The position numbers and the translations under genes were made by a program. Under the pieces are notes generated by a model. It saw only the letters and a list, made by a program, of their open reading frames with translations, was not told the origin of the DNA and did no database searches. Below, piece by piece: positions 28,518 through 41,692 of a stretch of 60,246 nt of DNA (within the stretch, counting starts at the first letter, position 1; every line of letters begins with the position of its first letter). This DNA is from Saprolegnia diclina VS20 (taxonomy: Eukaryota; Oomycota; Saprolegniomycetes; Saprolegniales; Saprolegniaceae), in assembly GCF_000281045.1 (NCBI RefSeq), contig NW_008246068.1, positions 1,260,036 to 1,320,281 on the forward strand, in the 5' to 3' direction.

Positions 28518-31500
28518 ATGGATCGTCGCGGCAGCACCCCGCGGCAGCGGCCACAGACGAGCCGGCTCAGTACCAAGAAGGAAGCCTATCGACTGCCCGA
28601 AACGACTGCGTCGTCGTCCGCGCCCGTAGCACCGCTCGTCAAGCTCCGGTTGCCGACGCTTCTCGGTGGTCCCGCAACGACGACCGAGGAGGACTGTGGT
28701 GCTACCTCGCCGCGCGTCGCAAAGCGGCCTGTGCGGTAACTCGGCTGACTGCGTTGCCAAGTTAGAGGTTCAAGAATGATTTGCGTAGCGCGAAATCCGC
28801 GACCATGACCCGACGTCCGCCGAGCTCGGGGCGGGTCGGTCCGCGGCCGCCGGTGCATGCCCACCGCTTGCTCGCCGCTTCGCCTCGCGCCGCCAATGCA
28901 CAAGACGACTACTGCTCGAATCAAGATACCTCCCACACTATGGCGACTGTCAGCAAACCGCCCGAGACCGAGCAACCTCCACCAACATTGGACGCATTCT
29001 TCAAAGCTCACTGCTTCCGCGACCGAGAAGCCTTCCGCCACATCACGGACGCCCATGGCCCACTCCTCGCCAAGTCTCTTTACTATGACTCGACAACACC
29101 TTGTGATACTGCAGTTGATGAGGCTGCAACCTCCTGGAAAGACTGTTACGTGCTCGCATACACCCCCGAGGTATCGTCGTGCTCCCCGAATGCACGAGCC
29201 ATATTGTCTGCGCTGCTGTAGACTGGACGCTTTCGCATCCGCTTCCTAGCGTCTGGCTTGGAGAAGCGCGTGCACCGCGTCAATTTGATGCTTCCATCCG
29301 GTACCAACAACCCACACATGTCCTTCATCCTCATCGACTATCGGTAGACAACCCCCTGGCCTTTCTCCAGCAGCGGGCTATCTTTTTCCAGGAAAATGCC
29401 TTGATCCGGGACGTGTGCCGCGTCGCGTCGTCGCTCCACGACACACCTCTCGACGGCGTCCATGTCCTGGCGCAGCACTGGAAGGAGCGCATTGTCCAGC
29501 GTGCGATCGGCGCGTTGCCCCGCACCAAAGCACTGCTCTCGACGCATGGCCGTCTCTTATCGGATGCGCTCACCAGTGCCAGTGACGACTATGCCGTCGC
29601 CATGCAGAAAACGTCGCGCTTCTTCCATCACCAGCAAGCACTCTATCCCGTCGCCGCGGCCTACGCGGCGCATGAAGCGACGGTCCGGACGCCGACGCCC
29701 GTGGTCATCCCCGAGCGCAGCGCGCCATTTTCGGTCCTGCGGCAGCAGCTGGAACAGACCTACTTGTTCGCACAGGCGTGGACGCTGCCACTGCTGAAGC
29801 AAGTGCTCACCATGTCCGCCGCGATCTTGCACCACGTGTCGTTCTTTTATGACATTCCAAGCGACTATGACGTGATCGCGTCACGCCCGCAGCCGCCGTT
29901 TTTGCTGCCCGACTACCTCTGTCTGCAGCACAGCACGATGGCCATTGCGCAAGAGACACTGCGAGTCGACTGGCGCAAGGAAATGATCCAGCTCATTCAG
30001 TGCTCGGTTGAGATTGCACCAATCAAAGACCTCTCAGTCGTGCGCCGGTTTGTCAAGTACGTTGACTGTCTCCTCAGTCGCGACCTGACCGACCTCGTAT
30101 GACAACATTTCTTTCAAGTACTTGTAAAGTGTTGATGGACAAAATGCTAGATGGCGGCGTCGTCGTCGGGGTTTTGGCGCCTTCTTCTAGAGCCCCGCTG
30201 CACGCAGATTACGCGCCAAGCGTCCGAGATCCCCATGTCGACGATTCGGAAGCGCCACGTACCTCTGTACTACCGGCCACGGCTCAAGCCGCCGATCCTC
30301 GCACTTACCCTCATTTTGCACGCGGTACCGGGTTCATCGCGAGCCGTGACGCTGCAGCCGTCACTGGACGAGGTCGAAGCCGCGATCGTCGAGCTCATTG
30401 GTACGACGACGACATCTTTCTTGCAGCAAGTGCGTATCGAGAGCGCGCTCATACCCGACGTCGCGCCATTGCCGCTGCTCCACGCGGTGCGCTACCGCAT
30501 TTTCCATTCGAGAGTCAACCTGTAGAGCGAGTAGGGACGGGCGACCGAGGTGCAGCGTGCGATGGCCGAGACCACGAGCATCATGCGGCGCCTCTTTGTC
30601 GAGCCCTTGGCGCTCGTGCAGCGATATCAAGCCTTTGTGTTGGACTTGGACTCGCGCATTTGTCGTTTGCAGTCGCAGCTTGGCGCTGACCAGAGTGTCT
30701 TCTTGCACGACGACATTTTTCATGCCATACTAGACCAGCTGGCTTGGTTCACAACGACGCTGGCGACGGTGCGTCGTGCAGTTGTATCCGGATTTTCTCT
30801 CAAAATGTGACTAGGTCTCTGTCTCGTCGTTTGACGGCGAAGCGTTTGGGCTCCTCCAAGTCGACTCGCGGCATCTCAAACAAGTATTCCGTGGCGAGAT
30901 CGTGTCTTTTGCTTTAACAATCGGGTTAGGTGTTGTACGACCAAGTCCATCATGTGGTCCAGACGACGCTGCATGCGCTGGCGGCCAACTGCCACATCCG
31001 CGAAGGCAGCATTACGTCGGCGTTCGAGGTGGATTTGACCAAACTCACGACGGTCCCCAAGACCGAAGTCGACGTCGAAGCGCAGTGCAACTACATCCAC
31101 GACCTCCTTGGCTCTGTGCACGAACGCCGGCTCGCTGTGCACACGATCGACGGCCGGCTCGATGCGATCGCGGGCCTCGGTGTCCGCGTGCACATAGCGT
31201 TGCACAAGGCGATCTGGGCGCGGCACTGGACGCTCCAGCAGTGGCCGCAGCGGCTCCATGTGGCCGCGTTGCGTGCGAGCGAAATCTGCGACTGGAAAAA
31301 GCTCCAGCTCACGGAGGGGCTCTCCAAAGAGAAGCGCCGGTTCGAATCCGACATTGCCGAATTACGCAACGACATCGCAAGCTTTCTCGAGTCGGCGGTC
31401 TGGGCACGCGAGAAGCTCGATGCGGTCGCTGACCGCGCCCACACGCTTCTCGAGCGCGCGGAAACCGCGGTCGCCCAAGTGCACGCCTTCATTGCGCGCG

Positions 31501-34500
31501 AAAAGACATTTGGCAGTCCGCTCTCCAAAGACGTGGAAGTGACGTCGCTTCTGATGCGCATCTCGCCGTACGCTCGGTTTTGGTCCATGGCCGCCGAGCT
31601 CGTCACGTCGACGCACGTCTGGAGCAAGACCCCGTTCAGTGTCCTGAACGGCGCCGACGTTGTCGCCAAGGTGGACGCGTGGCGGGCGCAAATGGCGGGC
31701 GCTCGCTTTGAGTTTCAAGCCAATCCGCGCATCATGGCGTCCCTTGACGGGCTCGCCACCGAGCTTGATGCCTTCAGCGTCGGTGTCCCCGTGGTCGCAA
31801 TGGTCGCGTCGGGCAGCATGAAGCCGCGCCACTGGGTGCAGATCGTGTCGCTTCTCCCTCGGCACCACGCGGTGACCGGCGTCGCCCAGGAAAAGCTCCT
31901 CTTCACGCTCGAAGACCTCGTCGACGATGGTATTCTGTCGGTGCTTTCGGCCACCGAGAGTGTGCACAACACAGCGATCGCAGAGTTTCGCCTCGAGACG
32001 ACCTTTCTGGGCCTGCGCCGGTCATGGGCCCGGCCCCTCTTTGCCCTCGACCGGTATGCACTCAAGGACACGTTTGTGATTACCAATTTCTCCGAGCTGC
32101 TCGCGGAAGTCGACGACCAGCGCCTCACGCTGCATGGGTTGGTGGCGTCGCCGCACGTGACGTCGTTGCTGCACGACGTACTCCAGTGGCAAGACAAACT
32201 CCACTTTGCATGCGAGCTCTTGACGCTCTGGCACGCCGTTCAGTGTCGGTGGCGCGCCGTCGAGGGCTTTTTCTATCGCGTGACCGACACGGACATTGGT
32301 CGGGATGTCGCTACGATGGAGAAGATCTGGCGCAGTCTCTCGAACATCGTGCGCGGCCAGCCCAGCGTCGCCCGCATTGTCGACTCGGACAACATCAAGG
32401 TACCCAAACGATACACGATCTTGGTGGTATGCACGATACGTAGGAACCTCTGGAGAAATGCTGGCGCATCCTCGAGCATGCCACCAAGGCGATTAGCGCA
32501 GTCTTGGAGCTGCAGCGCGAGGCATTTCCCAAGCTTTGGCTTCTTCCCGACGACACCCTCCGGGATCTTCTCGTAGCAAAAGATCTGGCATCGCTCGTAC
32601 CGTGTCTCCAAGGACTCTACGACGGTCTGTGCAATCTCGAATCGAACGAAAGTGGCAGCATGACGCGCTTGGGTCTCCATGGCGACGATGGTTTTTCATT
32701 CTCGGCTCCGATACCGTGGCAGTGGCCAGTCGCCGAAGGTTGGTTTGAGCATCTTGGTGCACAGCTCCACAGTCTCGACAAGGCGATCCACACTGCGGTT
32801 CATGACGCAATGACCGCCGCGTTTGCATCCGCTGACGCGCTCGTCTCTGTCGCGCCAGTGCTGACCACGGTCCCGCTGCAAGTTGCAGTGGCCACATTGC
32901 ACTTTGCGTGGACACAGTGCATGACGCGCGCCATTGACGCGGGTGGTGCCACGGACGACGTCCATCGCGCGCTCCAGACGTTGACCAAGGAGTTGCTCGC
33001 TTTGTTGCGGACGTGTCCGCTCAAGATGGCCGTGCTACTCACCGACGTCAGTGCGCTCACAGATGTCACAACCAAGCTCCATGGCGCCACCAACGACCAT
33101 TTTATTTGGCAAGCGTATCCCAAGCACCACCAAACCACGTCGGGCGAGTACGTGCTCGACGTGCTGCAGACGTCAGTGGCCTACCGCCACGACGTTGTGT
33201 GCCACCACCGCCCGCGGAGTGCCTATACGACCGAGAAGGCAGTGTTCGGGCTCTTTCTAGCGCTGCGACACGGCCGTGGACTACTGTTGCAAGGGGATGC
33301 CGCCACCGCTACGGCACGGGACCTTGCTTGTCTTGTCGGCACGACACTGGCGCTATATACGGCAACACCCGCGGCATCGTCGTGGCGTCACCTCGGGCGG
33401 CTGCTCCTTGGCGCTGCGAGCACGGGGAGCTGGCTCTATATCACGGATCTGCACGCGCTGGCGGCGCCAGTCGTCGCCAAGCTGGCGCACGCCGTGCTGC
33501 AACAGTCGGTGGCGCGCCGCGCTGTGGACGGACGGTCTGCAAACGTGCACCCGCACTTTGTGTTGCTCGCATCCGTCTCGGCCCCAATGTCGACGGCATC
33601 GACGCTCTCTGCGCTCTTTGTGCCGTGTGCTCTCATACCGCTCCCTGCGCCTATGGCGACGAAGCGCGCGTTGTTTGCCCACGGGTTTCAGTATGTATAT
33701 TCTCATTCGATGGAGAATAACGTCTTGCAAACTAGGCACTATGAAGCGCTGAGTGCGTGGATCGGCGTGTTTTTAGATGGACTACGGGTCGCCAAGGTGC
33801 TCGTGGCCGAGATCACGCTCGCGCCGTGGCGTCTGGCGCAAAGCGCTGCGTCGCATTGGTCAGAGATCTCGACGCTGGAAGCAGAGGGCGACGCCGTCTT
33901 TGCTGCCCTTGAGCGCATCGTGATGGCCCGCCTGTCCATGGCTGGTACGTTTCTTCGTAGCTCGTCGCTTCTTGGCATATATTGGTGCGCTTCTATAGAT
34001 GCTGTCGTGGCTCTGCAGCTGCTCCGACGGCTTGCACCAGTGCCGTCCTTGGCGCACAGTGACGCCGCCGTCGAGTACATGGCGAGCAAGATGACCCAGC
34101 TGCAGGAGACGACGTCAGCATTCCTCTGCTCGATCCTCTTTGGGGCGCCTGTTGTCGGCAAGTCGACGCTCTTGGCTGCTGCCGCCCACGGACAATACGA
34201 CATTGTTCGGCTGTTCCCCGCTGAGGCGTCGACCTCCCTTCTCGAACCGTTTTACGGCGCCGGCCTCCAGAGTTCCTGGCTCCACGACGTTGTGACCAAA
34301 GCAACTGTCACCGGAAGGCGCTGGATCATTCTCGACGGACCCTGCGACGCCCGCCTCCTCGACACCGTCATGGCGTTTCTCAACGACTATCAGCGCGTGT
34401 CGCTCGAGGCAAGTGCAGTGCATCGGCCGTGGCGCATTGTGCTGGAAACAGACGTCGTCGCCGGTCTTTCTCCGTCCACGGCGCCGTCGATCGGCCAAAT

Positions 34501-37500
34501 CCACCTTGATGCCACCGGGTTCAGTTGGCGTCACGTGCTCGACAACTGGCTGCAACGACTGCCGCCGTCGATCGCCCGGTCGCACGGCAAGACACTACAA
34601 GATCTCGGGTTCTGGATCCTCCCGCTCGCGTGCGCGGTGCTGCCGCCTAAGCATCCGATGGCGGTGGCGTCGGCTCACACGATGGTGTCCCTGCTCTCGC
34701 TTGTCGATGCGCTCGTCGCGAACGGCGGGTGGCCAACCAATTCGACGGCCATTGCGCCACTGCTAGAAGGGTGTTTTGTGTTTGGCTTGATTTGGTGCGC
34801 CGGCGCCGCCTTGTCGCCCGCCCACAAGGAGACATTCAACGACCTCCTTCGGCGCGCGGTTGTTGGGGATCTCCCGCATCACTACCGAGTGCTTGCGGCG
34901 CCGATACCAAGCGAAAAGAGTGTCTTTGACTATATGTTTGACGTCGCCGTTGGGCGCTGGGTGCCGTGGCCGACTGCGACGGTGACTGTCGATTCCACGG
35001 CCATCGGTGTCGTCGGCGCGGCGTCGGTGCGCACCGCCTTCTTCATCAAAGTATGGCGCCCGAGCTATCGCCCGATCTTGCTCACAGGCCCGTCGTGCAG
35101 TGGCAAGTCCTACCTCTTGCGACATGTGTACCGTTCCGACAACTCGCAGCACTACATTCCATGCGCGGCGGCCATGCCCAACCTCAAGCGCCACATTGCG
35201 TCCAAGCTAGGGTGGGTCGGAGAGCGGACACTCGGTCATCTCCAGGGCCTTGACCACTACGTTATCCTGGACGACTTGCACGTTGCTTGCACCGGCGTCG
35301 ACTGCGTCCGTGAACTCGTCGAGACGCAGCGTTGGCGGTTTGATTCGGGAGACATTCGGCTTCGCCATGTCTGGTTTGTCGGCGCCATGCGCAGCGACGA
35401 CACTCGATCGACGTCTCAACGGCTCCTTCGCCATTTCTTCCACATTGCGCTCGACCCATTGACGCCCGACGGGATCTTTGCCGTCTGTGCGACCTCGGCC
35501 ACGCCGGTGCTTGCGCCACCGGTGCGCGATACCGTGCTGCGCGCAACGTCCGCGCTTGTACTCGACTTGCTCGAGCACCCGGCGACACTACATCTTGGCT
35601 GGAATGTGCTGCAAAAAGGCCTCGACATCCTTCGTATCGTCGGGACGCTGCCGCCCTCGACCTATGCGAATTTAGGGCTGAGCATGCTCTGGGCCCACGA
35701 AGCCTCCCGCGAGTTTGAAGACGCGCTTCGGGCCACCGCCGACATTACCCGATTCCGAGCGAGCCTGATTGCTGCCTTGGCGGTTGGGTTTGGCCCATCT
35801 TCGGTCGCCCAACTCGAGTCGACGAGCCGCTTGAACGGGTTGGTATTTTGCCCCAACGCCCGCCAACCATCGCAGTACGACGAGATCTACCGACCGCAGT
35901 ATGTCGCCGAGTGTCTCAGCGCGTGGCGCCTCGCGACCAAGTACCCGTCCACCGTACATGCGTCTCGAGCCGTAATCGCGTGTCTCGCCAAGCTCCTTCG
36001 CGTGCTTACGCTGCCACTCGGCGTCGGCCCGTACGTGTTGATCTTTTTCCAGCACTCGGCCGGGAGGCACGACACACCGCGTCAAGTGGCCGCCATCGCG
36101 GGCATGGCCAGCGCGATCGTTGGTCTTGAGTATTGTGAGGCGACATCGACCAGCATCGGGACGCCCGCAAGCCGCCGCCTCGTCTATGTCCCACCGTCGG
36201 TTGACGCCAGTGCCGTCGTTGCCACCGTGCTCGACGCGATCCGACATGGTGATGGGACAGACACCCCAACGCATACCACGTTTCTCGTACTACCTATGGA
36301 AGCGAACGGCGACGACGATGTACGCACCTTGTACCCGATGCTCGTCAGCGCCCCTTTCCTCTTTCAATACGCCCACATTGTGTGGTTGGACGACGACGGC
36401 GGTGACTGCTTTGACGGCAACGCGGCTGCTATTGTCGCCCGGACGACGCTGGCACCGACCATGTCGCGGCACGCGCGGTCGGACGCTCTCATTGCAGTCT
36501 GCGGCGAAGTCCAAGCGCATGTCGAGCGCGCACTGCGTCACGCTGGCGCGTCGACACGCCTCGCATCCCTTTCCAAGTATGCGTTTCCCGAGGCCGTCGA
36601 GACTCTCTTGTCCGAGCACACGGCGCGGTGGCTAAGCAAGGAACGCATCTGGACGCAGGCGCTGGTCCAAGCATCGATCCTCACAAACAACATTCATGCG
36701 CTAGCCACCGCGACGGAGCACCTCTTGTCGACGCTGGGACGTTTAGAAGCTCGGCGAACGGAGTGCATTAGTGATCTCATGGCGCGGACCGCCGCGGCCA
36801 AGCAGCTCGACGACCATTTGGACGCTCATGTGGCCAGCGCCGCATCGACCGCCGAGGCGTGTGCGCGCCGACTCGCCGAGCTGACCGCGGCGCTGGCACC
36901 ATTCGAAGCCAGTGCCAACGCGTGCGGCGTGCTCGTGCTCGACTTGCCCCACGACGACATCTTGGATGAAGCCAAGCCGGCGCGGCTGCACGGCCATTGG
37001 AGTCAACTCCACGTCGTGTTGCAAGAGCTGCTGTCGCACGGCCGCGGGCGACGCCGCCAGAGCACCGTGCAAGGCGCGGCATCCGTCGATGGCCGCAGCG
37101 GCAGTGTCCGCGACCTCGTGCGTAACCTGCTCCAAGTGTCGATGGAGCGAATGGCCCACACTTCGATCCTCAGTGCGCGCCAATGGCGGCTCTCGATCGC
37201 CGATGCCAAAGTGTTTCCGACGCTGCAAGTCGTCCTCGACTACCTCGACGCGCTCTTAGCGTGGGCCAAGGTCTTGTACGACAAGCGGCGTGTCTCGACG
37301 CAGCTCGTCGACGACCGCCACCGCCTCCAGGTGATGGAGCTGGCCACGCCGCAACATCGCGTGGCACAGCTCCAAGTGCGCAGCGAGCTTGGCATGGCGA
37401 GCGCGGATGTCGAAGCCCACGACATCGAGATGCGGGCCGCCGAAGCGCAGCTCACTGCACTCCGAGCCAAGCGCGCCTACGAAGAGGCCGTTCGGCGCCG

Positions 37501-40500
37501 CCTCGACGCGTCCATGGTACGCACCCAGGACCAGTTGGCGTCGGTGCCCGTCGTTCTCGGCGCGCGCTTGCCCGGTGCGTGTGTCTTGGCGGCCACGATT
37601 CGTGTCTATCTGGCGTCGTGCGCGAGTTGCTTGCGGACTTCTGTGCTCGAGTACGTGACACGTCACCTTGAAACGATTCACTTTGCGTGCTCGGTGGACG
37701 AGATGTTGTCGCTCTTGTTTGAAGAGCGGACGCTACTACCACGCTGGCGCCTCCACGGGCTGCCGCTGACACACTCATTTACTGCCGCTGCCTTTGCCAT
37801 CGCGTCGAGTACCAAGCCCGTACTTCTCGTAGACGGCAATGGCATTGGCGAAGCCTGGCTCACGTCCTTGTACGGGGACAACCTCCTTATTTGCGACGCG
37901 ACCGAAACAAACCTCTCGCGCGCCACGACGCGCGCACTCCAGACGCGCAAGAAGCTCCTTGTTCGCAACGTCGAAGCCGATTTGCGCTCGGTCCTTTCCA
38001 AATTCGCCCACGTTAGTGGACAAGTGTACGTGGATGGCAAAATCCACGCCGTCCACGCCGAGTGGCGCGTGTATATCCAGACGCCATTTGTGTCGGGCAC
38101 GCAATGGGACGAGGCCATCTACCAGGCTATGGACGTCGTGGATGTTTGCTTGGGCCCGAACGACGCGCCCAGCTACTTTCAGTCGCTCGTGGCGACGCTA
38201 TGGGATGAGAGCGACCATCTTCGCGTCAAAGCCAGTTGGCTCACCTACTATGACGCGCCCAGCATCGACGACGCGCTTCTGCCTGCGCTCGCCGCCAACG
38301 CATCACTCGACGACGTGTGGCATTGGCTCCAAGCCGACGAAGTGCCAGAGCCGCCCCCCGCAGGCTTGGCGCCATCCACAACGTCGTACATGGAGAGCCT
38401 TCTTCCGACGCTACTCTTCCTCTTTGATGCCTCGTATTATCTGTTGGCGGTCAATTGCAACTACGCCGTGTACTGGAGTGTAGCCTCAATCGCCCGGCTT
38501 GTCGAGGCCGCCAAACACCGATGGCAAGTCGACACGCTTCGCGCTGAAGAGTCCAAGCGGGATCTGCTCTCGCTGGCGCGCCCGGGCTTGACGCAGGCGT
38601 TCACAAAGCGGCAGTTGCTCAAGCGCGCCCAGACGCGCACCCAGCGGTTCCGAGATCACACCGAACCACGCGACGTAGCCGACCTACACGCGCATGTGCT
38701 GCAGTCCATTGCGACCGTCGATGCCATCGTCTCGAACGACGACGCGATGACGTGGCGCTTTCTCCTGGCGATAACGTCCACCCGGCAGTTTGCACCGTCG
38801 TTGCAGCTCTCGGATGCCCTGCTGAGTGACATGGCGCGTATTTGGCGTGGCGAAGTGCCATGGATCTCGAGCGTCGACGCGCTGCGCAAGCCCGCGTCAA
38901 TGGAGAAACGGACGTGGGCGATCGTGGTGACGCTCTCGCAACACGAAGGGCTACGCGATTTGGTCACGAGCGCACCAAGTGCGACGGAGGATGCCAACCC
39001 GATATACAGTGCGTGGCATCGCGTCGTGCAGGCGACGTGCTGTCTGTCCCAAAATGAACTGCATGCTGCGATCGCGCACTTTACGGCGGTCGCGCTGGCA
39101 CCGCATGGTCTTCCGCCACTGCCGTTGCCATATACAATGACCCAAACCGTGCTCCAAGCCGCACTGGAAGCGACCGACAGTAGCACACCCATTCTTCTCT
39201 TTGTTGACGCCGCGCCGTCGGCAGTCGTGACCCTCTCGGAGCTCGGTGCACCGCTCTCGCTCTTGGCGGTCGACGAGCCGCCCGACGTGGTGCGGGATGC
39301 GCTCGCACAAGCTGCTGCGTCCGACCGCTTAGCACTCGTGTTGCTGCACAAGCTTCTGAGCCACCTCCCGTCGCTCAGCCTCGCGTGGCAAGAGCAGCGC
39401 GACCAAGACAAGACTAGCGAGAAGCACCGTCTCATGCTCTGTTCGTCGATTCATGACCCGATGAGCAAGGCCGTTTTGGCGTGCCACGCGCACAAGCGAT
39501 ATTTGCGACCAGTGGTATCGCTGGCCGACGCGCTCGGCGCCCACCCGTCGCCGACCACCGATGACGACAACGACACGGTTCGTGTGCGACTTTGCACTCT
39601 TCACGTCGTGCTACTGGTCCTCTCTGCGAAATTCGTTGACGTCACTCATGTGTCTTTAGCGCCAACAACACGTCTTCTTCGCCCCCGTCGTCCCAGTGGA
39701 CGCATCGGCGCTGGCCATGGCCATGCGTGACGTACTCGCCGCTCCACCAAATACCTCGAGTGCAACGCGGTTTGCGATTGGAGTCGCTGTCTACCACAGC
39801 TACGTTCCGGACGCGGACCGGCTGCAGGTCATCTGTGACTGGCTGCAATGCAGCGAGGGTCGTGGCATCGACGAGTCCGAGGTACCGACACCCGGTGCTG
39901 CGTTTTCAAACACCCAGCGCGGGCTCGTCGAGGTGTATGGAGACACGCTACGGCACGTGTGTCCGCCTCTCGAGCGCAACGACGAGGCCAGTGTCAAGGA
40001 GCTCCAGAGCCTCTCGCACGCCATCTCACTGCACTATACATTCCACGATGTCCTTAGTCTTGCCACGTGGCACGAGCACCAGCGAACGCGGAGTCCGTGG
40101 ACCAATTTTTTCTTTGCCGAAGTCGCTGCCTTTGGGGTGCTCGTTACGCGTCTGCAGCGGGATATCGCAACGTACCTGGCCGACGTACCGTCACATCGAT
40201 CGACGGTGCAGCAATTACTGGCGGGTTATGCGTTTCCGCTGGCGTGGCGGGTGCTCCCCCGTCTCCAGCTCACTTCGGTCGAAGCATTTGTCGCGCACAT
40301 GAAGCAGCGACGAAGATGCCTCGAGGTGTACAAGGACGGCAGCAATGAATCCGAGTTTTGGCTTCCCGCGTTCGCGCGCCCCAAACGACTCGTGGAGCTT
40401 CTTTTGTACCAGCATGTGCCCAAGCGCGCGCGCTTTGTGCTCGGCGACGAGCTCACACGCGGTGCGTCGATTGCCGATCGATTCGCGCGTCGACTGCTCA

Positions 40501-40829
40501 AGAAGCCAATGACCGACGAGACGCGGCACAGCACGGCGCTCACGGGCATTCGCGCCTACAATGCCAGCTGGCACCCGACAGCGCGGCAACTGCGCCGGCC
40601 CGAAGCTCTCGGAACCGCCTCGGACTTGCCGTCGGTTCACGTCGTGTACGTTGATGACGACGAGAATCGAGCGGCGCTCGTCGACCTCGTCGAGCTCCCC
40701 GTGCACCACGTCGACAGCACGAAAGACCCGATCGTGAGCTCGGTCATCTTGCGCGTCGTCGTACGCCTCCCTGACGACCCAATCGACCGGGCATGGCTCC
40801 TAGCACACGCGTTTCTGCATGTCGGATGA
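28518..40829 (+). CDS. divergent dynein heavy chain-like protein, degenerate AAA1 (DNHD1-like)
   Basis: Twelve exons, 3926 aa. Introns: 28736-28788, 29171-29221, 29301-29347, 30097-30150, 30487-30534, 30769-30814, 30884-30929, 32400-32443, 33691-33735, 33945-33998 and 39617-39659. The introns at 33691 and 33945 are multiples of three and would read through. Dynein features: a tail with SRHLKQVLYDQVHHVVQ, a linker, six AAA modules, a stalk coiled coil (about residues 2545-2830) and a C-terminal domain. AAA1 (around residue 1462) reads LLLQGDAATATARDLA where motors have GPAGTGKT, and its Walker B reads WLYITDLHAL instead of CFDEFNRI. AAA2 (GAPVVGKST) and AAA3 (GPSCSGKSYLL) keep Walker A; AAA4 (FFQHSAGRHDTPRQ) does not. 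Since AAA1 drives motor stepping, this is probably not a walking motor. Vertebrate DNHD1, needed for sperm flagella, is the nearest analogue I know; orthology is unproven. Further frame-neutral introns may be hidden in the long exon 33999-39616. Confidence 0.85.
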
Positions 40830-40941
40830 CCCGCGGTTCGAGACCCAGCGAATGTCAAGGAACACACTAGTTCATAACCCATTTATCCCAGAGCCCACTA
40901 GTTCATAACCCATTTATCCCAGAGCCCACGTTCTCTCATTG
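40830..40941. repeat. 31-bp tandem duplication downstream of dynein-like gene
   Basis: Two perfect adjacent 31-bp copies at 40865-40895 and 40896-40926, each beginning CACTAGTTCATAACCC and ending CCCAGAGCC. They lie 35 bp after the stop codon and directly before repeat copy B. Copy A has no equivalent. Confidence 0.9.
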
Positions 40942-41267
40942 ATGACCATCATTATTTTGGCGCCAAAAGAGCATGTGCAAAACGACTTGCAAAAGCGTCC
41001 AGTTGGTCAGCGCCTGGTTCGCAGATGCATTTCATAAGACAGATGGACCTTCCAGAGCAGCTTGGAGAGCCCGACCAGTTTGGCTGGCACCACGTCGATA
41101 GGTTGGGTCTTAGCCGCCGTGTGGAAGATCATACTTACAAAAGCGTATAGTCTCTCGTGCGAGCGCACTGCCGGAAACATAATTCTTGCGCCCTACGCCG
41201 CTTCGGTGGCCTCGCTGCATTCACGTCAAGGTTTGGTGAGCGCGTGACTGCGGAGACCTCGCAACGT
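40942..41267 (+). repeat. dispersed repeat, copy B
   Basis: The plus-strand partner of the minus-strand copy at 26443-26767. It differs by scattered substitutions and small gaps, and its short frame is interrupted by a stop, while the downstream phrase WKII is readable in both. The pair flanks the ligase and dynein-like genes in inverted orientation. Confidence 0.8.
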
Positions 41268-41692
41268 CTCTTTCTTTGTGTTGAGGGCCTCCAAAAGCCT
41301 TGAGTATATTTCAGGGTTATTAAACCCTTGGTTGGAACTGACGGGTGCCGTGTTGCTCTGCCTGCAGACCGTCAGACCGTGGGCTCGGTGCAGTGCTGCT
41401 ATAGTTGGCTACGCCACTCGGTCGTGCTGTCGCCGGCGTGGCTACAGGCGCGCGAGTCGGCCAGCTGGCAGTGTTTAGCTTGTGGGAGGAACTACAATGG
41501 TACTGCATGACAGCTACACTACTTGTCACCTGGGGTAGAATGGCTGCGCAGTCGTCTCGAGCGAGCACGCTCCAGATTAACTTCAAGTTGCGTCGCGCTA
41601 GATTCGTATCCGGACACGATATATTATCCGGATGACGTCCGCATAAAGAGTGGCGAGAAATCGATCAGCGCCAGGACAGGCAGCGGCCAAGC
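41268..41692. other. DRG2 upstream region
   Basis: No gene seen. ATCCGG motifs lie at 41608-41613 and 41626-41633 (the latter ATCCGGAT), 60-85 nt upstream of the DRG2 start, as at NUP107 and the isomerase gene. Confidence 0.5.

Noticed and set aside
40826-40855. GGTTCGAGACC resembling a tRNA T-arm or Pol III B box
   Set aside because: It overlaps the end of the dynein-like gene, with no acceptor stem, D-arm or anticodon arm upstream.
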